Positions 12,133 through 25,728 of a stretch of DNA of 64,000 bases are shown here, one piece after another. The stretch's first letter is position 1; each line of letters opens with the position of its first letter. Source of the DNA: Rachycentron canadum (lineage: Eukaryota > Chordata > Actinopteri > Carangiformes > Rachycentridae); assembly GCA_038496675.1 (NCBI GenBank), contig CM076648.1, positions 13,074,429 through 13,138,428 of the forward strand, given 5' to 3'. A program made the translations under genes and the position numbers. The notes beneath the pieces were generated by a model. That model was not told the DNA's origin. It searched no databases and worked only from the letters and a program-made list of their open reading frames with translations.

Positions 12133-15100
12133 TAAAAGTACAATTCCATATCAATACTTTAATAATATTACATTACTAATATTAATATTACATTACATTA
12201 TACAATATTTATTTTCCATAAACCCAAAGTATGTTCCTGGTTACCACAACTGATGGAGAGCAAAAAAACTGTATATATTTGGACAGTCTGATGTTACTTT
12301 TACCTGTGTTGCCTTTAGTATTGATGGTTTTTACATCTGTCCATGGCCCTGGTGTCAGCAGCGTTATTTTTCATATGACTACAGACTATGAAAATATGTG
12401 AATATCACATCGTCATAGCAAGGCTTCAGAATTGCATCTCAGCAATAGCCTTGGACATTATTATCTACTGCATATCATGACCAACTGCACTACAATAGGT
12501 ATGTGCCAATTCTACTGAATTCTACTGTAATTTAAACTGTGAGAGAAGGAATGACTCTGTCATTTCCTTTTTCTTGCATACATATACAGTAGTTGAATTT
12601 TGGGGTATTCCCTTCAAATACAACAAACAAGCATACAATTTTCCCCCAAATTGTTATATATTCTTATAGATGAGACTGTTTTTCACTTTACATGTACTGT
12701 AATTCCACAGTAATAGTGTTACTTACCACACCCTTTTTGTCTTTTTATACATCACTGCACTTTATGCAAATAAGAGCCGAGTTGCACCAAGACAACCAGC
12801 TTCTTGTGAGACCACAAGGCAGCCATGTGGCGGGCATTAAAGACAACTCTTTTTCATTCAATATTAAAGTATTTGCTTTTAGATCTTGACTATGACAAAC
12901 TCAGAGGATAAACTTGCATCTCATAGTGTCTTGGGGATGCTCAGTGGACAGGAAACACTTTAGACCTGCATATATATGTCAAAGAAACTAAATGCTCTTA
13001 AGAAAATGAGTCTAATTCTGTGTAATTTAGTGCAAAACACTATATCTGACCGATTGTATATGGTAAATATGAAAACATACATTACAATGATTTGAGTGTG
13101 AAAAAGCCTTACTGCATTTTGAGAGCTAGCTTGAGTGGTGCATGTCTGTAGTGCAGTTTGACTGAAGTATACAGCCCAGTGTCCATCTGCAGATGGCTGT
13201 TATGAAAGCTGGTTAAGCCTCTGGCTACAGGAAGTCACAGGTGTGATGGAGGCAGACAGAGCCATAAAGGACACACTACGGTGCCCAAACTGATTACCGC
13301 TGATGGGTGTGTACACATACAGAACACACGGAAAAGAATAGATACATCATAAAATAATAAAAAATATCAGATGTTCTATTTAATACAAAACACATTTTAT
13401 TGTATTTCATTTGGTGTCTTTTTATTCCAAAGAACAAAATAGAAACTGTGTTAAAACTATGTAATACATGCTTATTATGCAGCTTATGTATGCTAACTAG
13501 AGGGACTTATTGAATTATTTGCAATTGTATGATTCCAAAGTTAAATGCATTATTTTGTATGCAGGTGGAAAATTGCTGAAATCCTTACATTTTCCATATT
13601 AATCTATAGCTGAGAAAATTTTATTTTACAAAATAACAGCAACGACGCCCTTGGAAAATTTGTGACAAATTCCAATTTGTATTTGTGACTTAATAAGTGT
13701 AACCACTGTTTAAATTTTTAAATTTTACTCTGTGTATTTTTAGCATTTCCTACAGTTGTTTGAGGTTTTACATAACTCCCACTTCAGATAAAGTAAGCAA
13801 ACACCCACTCACTCTCAGCCATGCAGTAAAGCCATATGGGACTTCAGCTCTCATTAGCCCAAAACAGCGTGAAACACATAGGCTGAAAGGCAGATATAAC
13901 CATCATTCAACCCTGAAAGCAGTTGCACCACAGGCCCTATATATTAACCCAGCCCTATACATTAAAGACATACACGAGCACATAAAAAACAAGGTACAAA
14001 AAGAAAATTGGGTGACTGATGAAGAAGAGATTTTTTTAAATGCCACATATCACTTCTTGTTAACGACTCTTTATCTTTATTGAGGCTCTACACTGAATGT
14101 GATTCAAGGTAAACAGTAATGTTATTGTAGTGTTAATTTGCAATGATGTGACAAGTTGATGATACATCTTTAAGGTCTTCAAGCTTTTTAAGTCAGTATT
14201 GCATCCCCTGCTGGAAAACTGGTTTCAAGAGCAGTAGTTATGTTATAATACCAGCCTCTCCAAACACAGTAAAATCCTTGTGATAAATATTACAGAGCCA
14301 CCTCTGCCTAAGGACAGGGTGCAGTGACAGGACCACTCAAGCTAAGTGCAATAGTGAGTTTATTGAGGAGACTTTGGATGAACTGTGCAGGTGCGTGTAT
14401 TTATAGTGGACAACGTCAGCAGAGACTGCAGATAGTTCTGACACCAGACCAACAGTCTGTACTTGACTGAGGCTCGTTGTGCTGGGCCGGTGGCATCACT
14501 GGGGCCACACTCTTATTATGGGTGAATAATCTAGCTGACATATCTGCGAGGTGTGGGACTGAGCAACATGGACAGAGGGTGATGGAGCTAGTGTTTCTGG
14601 ACTATCAAAAAAGCTTCTGCTCTTTTATTGAAAATAGACACATCCTAACAGCACAGTGAGCGATACCCAGCATGGGCAATCAATTAAATACTTATCATCA
14701 TACCAGCCTCAGACTTTTTTGATTTATTTATTTTTTTCCTGATCTCCACACACAACACTTAAAATGAGATTGATGTATAATATTTATGCGTCCAAAAAGT
14801 GGGAATGCAAGCAAACAGAAAACCACTACCCTTTGCAGAGGTTTTGAAAGAAAATCACAGTTATGAGACGACAGGCGATCAGTTCATGTCAAGGACTAAT
14901 CGTCCCTTTGGTGGTTGAGTAAATATCTGAACTATAATCTCACTATAGCAATTGACATGATAACTGGACAAAGATTTCAATTCACTTTCATCTGTATATC
15001 TCATGAGCCCACTGAACTGTATTCTTAGCAATTGGTTTTACTTAACAGTGTCAGTCTTTTTATTATTCTTCAACAAAACCCATAGTTGTAAAACAATGTA

Positions 15101-15798
15101 TACATGTCTCTTGACCAAGAAAAAATATTCTCCTAGTCAGCCTCCTTTATTTCTCTTCTTGCACTAGGCTTCAATTGTCAGAGCAAGAAATACATTTTCT
15201 AGCAGTAAAGCAGGGATGGGATAAAGGGGATAAAGACACATCTTGTTTGGTATCATCTTGGAGATTATTTTGACTCCTGTAAACCTGAAGTGGACATGGC
15301 TTGTTGTTGCCCCTGTGGAGAAATCACCGCATCACTCCCAAACCCACCCCTCCCTGTCACCCCTCTCAGCCATCTCTGCCTTTGCCCTTTCCTCTGTTGA
15401 GCCAAAAACAGACACCAGCCACAGGTGGTCTCTGTGCTTTATTGGTTCTGACACACATCTCTTGCCTTAAGAGCTTAGAGAGACAATTAAAAATTCATTA
15501 GGACAATGAAACACGAGAGGATAAAAAAGAAATAGGACAGACAACAATACATAACCTTGCTGAGGCTCCAAAGTGCTCTGACCTATCGTCTACAATGTCC
15601 CTTGCTGACGGCATTATTGTGCATGTGTGTCTGTGTGGTTGTGTTGTGGTGTAACTATAGAGATACAGAGTCTGTCCAATAGAAAAAACAAGACTGCCCG
15701 GTTGTTACCCTAACAGGACTAGGTCAAAACCTATTATATGGCTGAATCGTACATGGTCTAGGGGCAAAATTGACATGGATGAAAACTGTTGAATGTCT

Positions 15799-15827
15799 GT
15801 AAAAAAAAAAAAAAAAAAAAAAAAAAA
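15799..15827. repeat. Poly-A tract
   Basis: A run of about 27 A. It could be the tail of a retroposed sequence, but no such element is recognised upstream. Confidence 0.9.
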
Positions 15828-18800
15828 CCCCAAAAACAAACACAAAAGTTAAAGACAAAGACTGCACTGTGATCCTGGCTATATTTACTTTTACGATGAT
15901 CACTCAGAGGGAAAGCCCCCTCATTGCATAACAGAAAATGTTCAACAGCTAATTGGAAAAGTCTATTACTCACTCAACCCTATCATGTGGATATTCACGG
16001 ACACAGTGCTGGACCATGGCTGGACCATGGCTGGTCCACATCTTATCATTTTCACCAAGCCAGTTTAGATGAAAACACAGCCGCTTCCATCTGGCGAAAA
16101 ACTTGACAAAACAACCACAGTCACATCCCTAATCCTAACCAAAGCAGGTGTGGTTTCATCTAACTAGAAAAAAAATAATACAAGTGGCCCATCCAGCTGA
16201 CAATGACATGATAGAAGGATGTTTGTTCTTGCAACAAACCTTTAAAGCCACAGAAATTTCTGCATTTGACTATTCATTTATATATATATATACTACACTA
16301 ACTCCTCGAGAATAAGGACAAGTAATGTGACTTAAGCACACTATCCCCAGACATTTGACCACATTTAAATGATTCTGACTAACAAATAACCATCAGCTCT
16401 GTTTTTTGTTTACTTGCAAATTGGTCTTTACTGGCAGTCTATCGCTCATGAATAAGGGACTGAATTTGTATTCTCCCTCCTGAATCCCTCCTATTCTACA
16501 AAACACCTTTCATCAGACCCCCTAAAATGTTTTCAGTCACAAGCTGTTACACGTGACATTATATTATTTGCGATTCCACTCACACGGTGTGACACAGACA
16601 TCACGCAGCTGGGCTGTAGCAGCCTTTTTTGTTTGCCAATTCACTATGAAAAGTGTCTTTCTGAAGTGGCTGTGTGAGTGGTTAAAATGCTTTTTCCAAG
16701 TCCTACATGTTATGCCCACAAAGTCACAAAATAGCACTGTCATATTATCCATGGGAAAGTTTACATTACATTTTACTTTACCTGCTTGTGCAGCTTCTTA
16801 CATAAATACATAAAAACAAGTGTTTCTTTGAATCCCTCAATATCTACAACATGACTCTTATCTGACATCTTGAAAATAAAGATTTTAGAGCATGCAAGCA
16901 ATGTGTTTGTTTTTTGTTTTTTGTTTTTTTTCTTGGAACAATACGAGGTCCTGTATTGTATGTATGTAAGTGTATGTGATTATGACAACAGCCTGACTGT
17001 TAGGTTGTCATTTTTGATCCTTTGACTAGTCAGCCTTGAGCTGCCTCCTCAGTTGAATGCAAGTATGTCCAGCATGTTTTCTAGAAATTCACATACTACT
17101 GGTTTGCTTTTCTATATTTGTTTAGCAAACAACACAGTTACTGTACAGATTATGTTATAAGTACCCTGTGGGTTTTTCACCACTATTAGTGCTATGCAGC
17201 AATGTTTTTACAGCCTGGTCCTCACTTTGTTTGTCTTGTGCCCAGGCACACGTGAGCAGGAGGACCTGGTCAGCATGTTTTCTTTACTTTTAAATTGTAA
17301 CATGTTGCAAATTAGTAAATAAAGATATAGAGAGGAGTATAGGGAGTATATAGGGTATATAGGCTTGTAAATAGGACCTCATGATGACCTGCTGGTCATG
17401 TTTTGCAGGAATATAGTCATTCCGATGCGATAACAAGGGTGTTGAAGTCAGCTCTGAATTTGATAAAGACGATGTTAAAATATAAGGTATATAAAGTGGT
17501 ATGTAAAGTGGTAAGTAAAGTATTATGGGAAATTTAAGACCTGGCGATATGTAAGACAGGTGGATGATGTATGAGGTAGATATAGATGGCAAACAAACAG
17601 TAAAACTTCAGACTGTTTAGTGTTGTGCCATTTATATTCAGAAATCATAATTAGGCACCAGGGGTAGCCAACAAGGAAATTAAACAACAATTCAACAGTA
17701 GCTGCTTCATCAACTTTGTAATTTTAATGTCTGGTTTTGTGAAACTAATGAAGCTTAAAAGATGAGTGTAGCTTGTCATGTTACCAAACAGTAACAAAAT
17801 ATAGATAAAAACCCCAATAACTTCAAAGGGACATTAATGATTTAAAACAAACCCCCAGACGTGCATGAGGTCAGTTTACAACAAGTTATATCTTGGATGG
17901 TTGCCAACACCCTGCAGCAAATGTCCACGTTATGAGTCCATCTCCTCCCACAGTAGCTGTGTATAAAAGCCTTTAGAAGGTGAACAATGCTGTCAGCCAG
18001 TAGCCTCCAAGATTCAACACCAGGCACAAAGAATATGATTCATAGTACTGCTAATGTAATGAAATATTGTAGTAATTAATGATAAAATCAGGCTGTTCAT
18101 ATAGATATACAATAAATGTATTGGTTACATAACTCATTAAGAGAATCGGCCTCCCCCCTGCTCTCTTTCTTGTGTTTCTCATTCTTTCTCATTCAGTCAC
18201 ATGAGCAGGCAAGTGTCACATCATTTATTTCATGGTGGCACTGGAGGTGGAGTACGCATCACATCGCTGCTGACATTAGCCGTCAGCCTCTTGCCCCTTC
18301 CCTCTCGCTCTCTAATGTCTGCTCAAACTGGGAGATCACTCTAACAGTAATTGTAAAATACTAATTTCTCCTCAACTATGCAAACACACACACTCCTCAA
18401 TTACAATTTGGGTCACTAGGTCTCTTAAGATCCTCTTAAGTTATTCTGTTTTCAGTGTTTGAGTGAAGAGATGAGACATCACACTAGACCCTACTCTGCT
18501 TTCTTACTTGCTTCTTGCACCCTATCAAAGGATCCTCTCATGCTGCGTATCCAGTGGTGTTACTGAAGCTCCTTCGCCTCTGCATTACATAATTCCCAGT
18601 GGAAAAGCCAATCATACACCAGAGTAAATGGAGAAATGCTGAAGTGGTGTTCCAGCAGCTCGTACAACTGCTGAGGTGGTGAATATTACAGCAGTGAACT
18701 GAGTGCATTACTGTCACACTGAACCCCATTAAATTCACAAATGAAATGTTCCCAAACACATTTATTATTACCAATTCTGATGCAGTCACCATTGATGAAT

Positions 18801-19145
18801 TATGCACTACTGATACAACTCTGTACAGTGTTTCAATATCAGCACAATAATAATCATCTGTTTTCTTACACAGAACCAACAATGATTAGGATGCTGTAAA
18901 TTTTCCACTTTTCCATGACTGTCACAGTTTTTGGTGGAAAATGGCTGTAAGTTTGTTCATGTAAGGTTTGCATTCGTTCAATGAAGTTTGCACATGACAA
19001 GTTAACACATGAGATTTGTTTTCTTTTTCTTTAACATTAAATTCCCTGATGTTTGTTATTGGATCAACCAACAGTGCATCTCAGCACCTTTTGATATTAA
19101 AAACTTCTTACATGAACATGCACTGGATTGTCGATCAGTTGGCTT

Positions 19146-19598
19146 TAAAGGAATAATTTGACATTTTGGGAAATACACTTGTTCACATTGGTTGGTGAGT
19201 GGCAGATGAGATAATTGATCTCATGTTTGTGTGGCAAATATGAAGCTACAGCAAATGTTAAAACAGCAGTTTGTGCTATTATATAGATTATGTGAAGTTA
19301 TGACTTCCAGGAATTCACAGCAATACACTTTGGGGCCAGCAGGGATTAAACAAACTAGATATTACTTACTTACTTACTTATTACAAAGCTTTAAATTTAC
19401 AGTTTTTTTAACCTTTGGACTGAGCCAGGCTAGCTGTTTTCTCTTGATTTGTCACTTTTTGCTAAGCTAAATGTTGTCTCCTGGCTTGAGCTTCATATTT
19501 AATGGACAGGTATGACAGTGGTATGACATCCTCTCATCTAACTCTCAGCAAGAGAGCAAATAAGCATCCTTTCCAAAATATCAAACTATTCCTTTAAT
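19146..19598. mobile_element. Foldback MITE-like repeat, copy A
   Basis: The left end reads GGAATAATTTGACATTTTGG and the right end ends AAATATCAAACTATTCCTTT, an approximate inverted pair. Inside are the marker words GCTAAGCTAA, GAGCCAGGCTAGCTGTTT and CTTCATATTTA, with AATATGAAGCTACAGC in opposite orientation near the left end. This is a long, imperfect palindrome with no coding capacity, as expected of a non-autonomous DNA element. A short ACTT/TTAC tandem lies inside at about 19362-19381. Confidence 0.7.
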
Positions 19599-20909
19599 GG
19601 GCACTTCATGGTAAACAGGACAAAATGTTTTTGTTTTTTAGTGTCACATCAATTGAACTATAGGGATATTCACAAAATATATCTGAAACAATTGAGAGTT
19701 GTTATATCCAAGAAAAACTAAAATCTACTATTCATTTTATTTTACTTTTTTTGTGGATGCAGTTGCTGATTTATTACAATATCAAAAATCTGTCAACAGG
19801 TTTGTGACAGAAATACATGGAGTAAGAAAAATCTATCATGAATAAAAACATTTAGTGATGTGAAATGCTGTTCATCCTGATTTATATATATCATTATATT
19901 GTCAGATTGTACAATGCAGAATTCCAAACCATACACAAGACTTAAAGCTGACACACTGATGAGATCATTTTATGTTACAAATACATTATACCCTGAAAAG
20001 ATAAGCCAGCACAGTATGAGGGTCTGCTATAATGCTTTTTATACTAAATCTCTGCATTTTGCATCCCATTCATTTCGTCTATACAGATTTAATAAATATT
20101 CAAATCATTCTCTTTATTTCACATTTGTTCAGACAAAAATGACTAATATTATAAAATGCCATAAATAAAACTTGTACAAAATGAACATTGTCTGCCATAT
20201 GGCGGAATGAATTGGCTCACTTAGAACTGATAAAGTGCATTTCTGATACTTGAGGCAGATTATTATCACAAAAGATTAAAATTAGGTACTCAAAAATAAA
20301 CGTATGTCACACAATCAAATCTATGTTATGAACTGTTCCCTTAACTGAGACATTTGTTGTCCACATTATTCCAAAGAGGAGGCAGTAGCAAGATTTCTAA
20401 ACACACAAATAACACCTCTTTTAAGTTAATAGATGATAAACCAACTACTGACATTAAAAAAAAAACAAAACAAAACAAAGAAAACATGAACTTTGTGGTT
20501 GTGGTTGTCAGTGCTTGATCCTTCAGTTACTGAAAAGCTCATAAGAGCCCTCTCATCTGTAAATCTTCAGGAAAGAGGTTTGATGATAGAGGAAGGCGAG
20601 ACAAAGAGACCAGAGGAGAGGATGTGGCTTGTTGTGGCAGTAGAGCAGCTACAAAGATCTGAAGTATTCAAATGTTGGCCCTTTCCCTCAAGACCTACAG
20701 CATGTGTGTTTGGTCCAATCCTGATTGAAAACTATTCTATTATGCAATGCATAGATATTGGATTGTTTGTCCAAATATAAATGTGAATGGAGGTCAAAAC
20801 TTTAAAAGTTTGCAACTATTAACAATTCTCAGTAACAAAGAATTGTAACCTTTTAATTTTAAATTACCTATTTTTGGTGATTTCTCATGAGTTTACATTT
20901 GAATAAAAA

Positions 20910-21266
20910 TAAATAGTTTGACAGATTGGGAGATGCCCTGATTCAACGTTCTTGCCAAGAGTTCAATTAAAAAGACTGACATTTTCACAAATGTATAGTA
21001 TATATGGGGCTTTAATCAGGAAAGGTAGGTTAGCTTAGCTTAGCACAAAGACTGTAAACTGTTTGAAGGCAGATTTTGTTATCTTTGGACATATCCAGAC
21101 TAGCTGTTTCCCATTGTTTCCAGCAAATGCTAAGCTAAGGCACGCTAACTTTAACTAAGTAGCTGCAGACTCCATCTTCATATTAACTATAGAAACATCA
21201 GTAGAATCTATCCTCTTGGCAACGTGAATGAGCTTATTCCTCAAATTTTGAAACTATTCTTTTAAA
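20910..21266. mobile_element. Foldback MITE-like repeat, copy B
   Basis: This is a second, diverged copy: AATAGTTTGACAGATTGGGA at the left, TTAGCTTAGCTTAGCA, CAGACTAGCTGTTTCCC and ATGCTAAGCTAA inside, and TTTTGAAACTATTCTTTTA at the right. The ends are inverted relative to each other. It lies just beyond the stop codon of the minus-strand receptor gene and could be part of its 3' untranslated region. Confidence 0.65.
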
Positions 21267-21330
21267 GTCAAACTTATTGGGAAGCAGCCACAAACTATAA
21301 GCTTATTTCTCGAATGAATGAATGTATCCC

Positions 21331-22788
21331 TCAAGTCTTCTCGCTATGTGGGGGGGACCGGTCTCGCTGAAAGAGCAGAGTTACACCCTTCCTGAAGCGG
21401 TGGTCCCTGACACTGTAGATGATAACATTACAGCAGCTGTTTCCTGTCAAGATCCAAAAGGCAAAAAAGGAAAAGTTACACCAGGTGTATCCCACCACAT
21501 TCCCGAGTACAAACACTGCAATTGGAGAGAAGGATGCTGTGAAGGCAAATGTTAGTATGCCTATTGTCTTGGCAGCTTTAATGTCTGAAAAGGAGGGCCT
21601 GTGAGGGCACCCTCCTCCTCCTCCCCCTCCGTCACTCAGACTCCCCTCTGAGAGCAGTTTACGTTTTCGGGAGTACTTTCGAATGCTAGTGAAAGACACA
21701 ATATTAACTGCCAAGGTGCCACCAAGTAGTGTGAAGTCAAATGCTGGGAATAGCAGCAAAATGTTGGCATCAGGTGGCAGCTGGCTTCCAAACAACAGTG
21801 GGGTGTAGTTACACATACGACTGCACTCATTGTACTCCAAAGTGAAGTTACTACTGAAGATGAGAGGTGCGAGAGCCAGCAGGAAGCTGCCAGCCCAAGA
21901 CAGTAGGATGAGGAGCAGAGTTCGTCTGCGGGTCACCAAGGCATCCTTGTGGAGTGGCCGTAAGATGGCCACACTTCGCTCCAAGGTCATGAGGAAGATG
22001 GTGCTGATGGAGACAAAAGTACAACCAGCGAACACTGGACCAATCAGCATGCAGGGCTGCCAAGGGCTCACTAGTCCACCAAGGGAGGAGGTGGCGACAG
22101 GGGAAGTAGAACTACCCTGGTACCAAATGGGAGGAGCGTTCGTCACCATCAGAGAGATTTCAGTGTAGACAGAGAAAGGGACCACGAGGACACCAACCAT
22201 CATGTCTGCTATTGCAAGAGACACTATCAGAAAGGGAGACAAGAAGAAGAAGAGGCTATAGGAGACACTTTCAGAGTATTGAATGTTTCACTCTGTTGTG
22301 TGTTGTGAATTTTTAAAGCTTTTAAAGAAGCTTTTAACTTCACTGTATTAATTTTTAGTAAGAACATGAAATCTTTGCAGAAAGGAAGCTCATGCTGCTT
22401 CTTATAATTGTGGAATACATAATCATATCAACACTGATTTACATTTTCTCAAATGAAACACTGCAATGGAAACCTCTCAGTGGTAAAATGGTTCACAATA
22501 TTTACCTTTTAAGTATCCCTGTGGTGTTCTTGACTGCCTTGTTTGCACAAAGACAGTAAGTGTGACGACATTTCCAACAATGATGGCAAATGCCAGGCTG
22601 ACCATGAACACCACTGCCAAGGTGCGATTGAGAAACCCACAGCAACAGAGGGTACAGAGAGGGGCCAGTGATTGACCTGACCTGAGTCCTGCCTGAGCAG
22701 CTGCAGTAAGGTTAAACGGGCAGTCTGTGGTCGCCAGCAAGACTGCTGTACTCCCAGGGGCGCTAACGTTGGGAAGCAGAGCAGTCAT
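21331..22788 (-). CDS. Rhodopsin-family (class A) G-protein-coupled receptor, orphan or aminergic-like; two coding exons
   Basis: Exons 22788-22506 and 22223-21331 join in phase 1 (donor GTAAAT, acceptor GATAG) to give 391 residues. The N-terminus has no signal peptide but three N-glycosylation sequons (N7, N26, N54). TM1 carries the GN pair (IIVGNVV), TM2 carries SLAIAD, and the disulfide cysteine before TM3 is C152. The TM3 end is ERS (176-178) instead of DRY. The third inner loop is basic with a run of seven Gly followed by Cys. TM6 has TASFSP (323-328) where CWxP is usual, and TM7 has NVIIY (360-364) instead of NPxxY, followed by a short basic tail. The TM2-TM3 loop is long and rich in Ser/Pro/Gly. 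The intron after the first inner loop splits TM1 from the rest. The ligand and subtype cannot be assigned from sequence alone. The TM7-tail style resembles amine receptors and the GPR21/GPR52 type, but that is only an impression. Confidence 0.88.
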
Positions 22789-25728
22789 GGCCCAGGATAG
22801 ACTGGTTTATGCCTGTGATGTGTTGGTGGTAGGGCTGCTCAGCTCAGGAGACCATGTCCTGGGCTGAGAAAATGTCCTGTTGAAAAATACAAATGAACAC
22901 ATTTAAATTATCTGTACGAACTAGTGAAATGTAGCAAACACTATATATAACTTGCTTACCTAATACAGACAGTCATAGTATACTAGTGCTGCATTATGTG
23001 TTTGAAAAACAAAACTTGCATCATCAATCATGTAAGTTAAGAATTTATGCAAACTGTTTGAAAAATAAAAATAATAGCCACTCTCATGACACAGCGATCC
23101 ATCAAAGTAAGTCCACTTCCATTACTATTGTAAAATTATATACATGTCATTGCAAACAAAACTGCACACTTGACATAAAAAAGCAAAACAATTTTCCCTA
23201 TCAATTCTCAAGAGACTCAAGAGTCTCACTGGTTTAATTTTATTTTAAAGTTTTGGATCTTTTTATAACCTATGGTGGGTTCACCCTACACTTAGCTGGG
23301 ACAGGAGGTTTCCGGTGCTGAAAGAGACAAATCCATCGCATAATCAAGTTTTACTGTGACATTATCAATCCACAAAAATGAGCAAATGTGCTAATACTGT
23401 TCTATTACACAGTGGGAGTTGATAACACTTGTCTATTTGGGCCTTATAAATAGCTTTTAGCTTTGGCTTCTACCTAGAAAAAAGTTCCCTCAAGCTGTAT
23501 TGATTCAGTTGGAGTGATCTGTATGTAAAGATCCACATATATTGATCTGTATCACCTGCAGAACAGTGGTTACATGAACATATTGATGATTAGCTATAAT
23601 TCTTGAATGACATGAATATAGACTATAATTTAAAACATACTGCTGTCTTTGCATCTTGCTATATCCACCAACCTGCTGTTTAAAATATAAATATGTATTT
23701 CATCGCTGTACATTGATCATCTTTATTATATTGTTTTAATTCGGTAAAATATTGTGTCATGCGCATACATCAAGTGAAGCACATAATTGAATAATGGTTT
23801 GGACAGCGTTGAAAAAAGAAACAGCCATAGGCATGGTAGGTGGACTTCTGTTTCCAATTTGAGTAGTAACAGTGTCCTGGACTTTGATTTTTTCTGGTTA
23901 CATGCTTTTTTGTGCCCTAACACTGGAAGCACCTCGATGCTGTCAGTACCCATGCAGAAACTCCAAGTTCAGTACCAAATGTCTCTCTCAGCTGACAACT
24001 AAATACATGGGTCCTTCAATCATTTATGCTGCTCACTGGACTGGAGAGCAGGAAGGTACACAGATCCAAGAAAACAAAGGGTAACAGGACTAGACATATT
24101 CAGATCAGAGCAAAACCAAACTAAATCCCACGTTCTCACCATAGCACAGATACACTCAATGAATAGTCATGAGCTGTGAACTCCTTTGTTATCAGCAGTG
24201 AATTTGCTTCAGAATAATGAGAAAATCTATAGAAACAGAAAACTCTTCTTGTACCTTCTATTACCTGCATATTGTTTAGCTTTAAATTAAGGATCTGTAT
24301 CAATCTTCCTTTAAATTAATTATTTTAATCATCTGTGGAAAACGCTAGTGCTAAATAATAAACATAATATAAAATGGTATGATATGACTTGACAAACCTT
24401 TCCTTAGTCTGTATCAGGCATGAAATGAATGCAATGTCAATGGCACAGAAAAAAGAAATCATTAACGTGATTATGCAGCAATCCATCTTATTTTTATTAG
24501 ACTTCATTATAGTGTCATTAATAAGAATTTAATTCCATTAGACGTTTTCATACTTTATTGTTTGAACTAGCATTTGATCAAAGTAGATTTGATTACGCTT
24601 TTTATCACTGATCATCTGACACTATGCTTCTCTTAGCCAAATAGTTTGTTGAGCTCACAACCCAAACTAAAAGAATCCGTTGTGGCTCACTGTAATGTCT
24701 GCAGTTAACTTTATCATGACGATGCACTGTTTATCTCATTCAATTGAATATTATTCATTTCCAAATCTGGGTCTACTTACAGTGTTACCAGTCCTACTAG
24801 TATTGGCAGGCAAATGTAGTGCCGTGCCTGGTCCTCCACTCCATACTGGTGATTCTATAGTGTTATTTCCTTTGCAGTGGACGTAGTCATTTACATGCAA
24901 TGAACTGCCTTGTGTCTTTGTTCAACATCACCAATGGTTTCAAAATGATCACATGTGCCGTTCATTTTTCAAGACTATCATCCTAAACAAAACGTATGCA
25001 TCATAAACTCACTTTGTTTATTGCAGAGCTTATTTTATCTTATTTTTATAACCCAAAAGCAAATGGAAAAATCCTACTGACTTTTTCTCAAGGTAACCAA
25101 AGTGATTCTAACTTTTGACTTGACCTGCAAAAATATGTTTTCTCTCATTATGTTAATTGGAAACATATTTGGGTCTCCAATAACTTCCCTCTCCAAGAAG
25201 TATTTTCTGGTGCACATTACTTGTGTATTAATTTAAGTTATTTGAAACAGGGTTGTCCTTGTCCTATTATCCAGTGTCATAACTTGATAGTTTGTGTAGC
25301 GTCTAAATCTTGTAGTACCATATTCCTTCACTACGCATAGGAACAGCTTGGTCTTGACATAAGCACACAGCATTAATCTCAGTTGGTCATCTTTCTGCTT
25401 CAGGTGAGAAGATGGATCAGGTAGAGACTGCGAGTGTTGACTGATTGATACTGTTGTTTGTAGACATCTATGCTATTTTATACTGGCTTGTTATTTACAT
25501 GGCCATCATACTGGCTTTCAGAGAGGACAGCATGCAATTATGAGAGAGCATGTGCATTTTTATCCAACAGGCAGAGACATCTGTGTGTACAGTATCTTAT
25601 TTGCTCAAGCATGCTTAAATACAGGCACAGCCAAAGCTCCCGAGAAATGAACCCGTGTTGTGTTGACATTTTCTGTATTTCTTCATATTTGTGGGTCCCA
25701 CTGACTCCACTGCTGTATGTGTCAAAGT

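Larger units (their letters stand above)
5260..21330. other. Intergenic region between dhodh and the receptor gene (about 16 kb)
   Basis: No exon with convincing protein similarity or linked splice sites was found. Open frames here are short and carry no recognisable domain. The stretch holds a teleost-type dispersed repeat near 7575-7850, microsatellites, an assembly gap at 11733-12123, A runs near 15801-15827, and two copies of a foldback repeat family (19146-19598 and 20910-21266). The rest shows nothing I can name. Confidence 0.6.

Noticed and set aside
11654..12253. Open frames across the first gap (IYIYIY and unknown residues)
   Set aside because: Produced by the TA repeat and N bases; no biological frame.
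13760..14083. 107-residue plus-strand frame
   Set aside because: No family resemblance, no flanking exon signals; kept as possible chance ORF only.
18538..18882. 114-residue minus-strand frame with hydrophobic stretches
   Set aside because: Hydrophobicity follows from T-rich codons; no transmembrane protein family recognised and no splice partners.
21322..22168. Plus-strand open frames opposite the receptor
   Set aside because: Shadows of the minus-strand receptor exon; they lack any family features.
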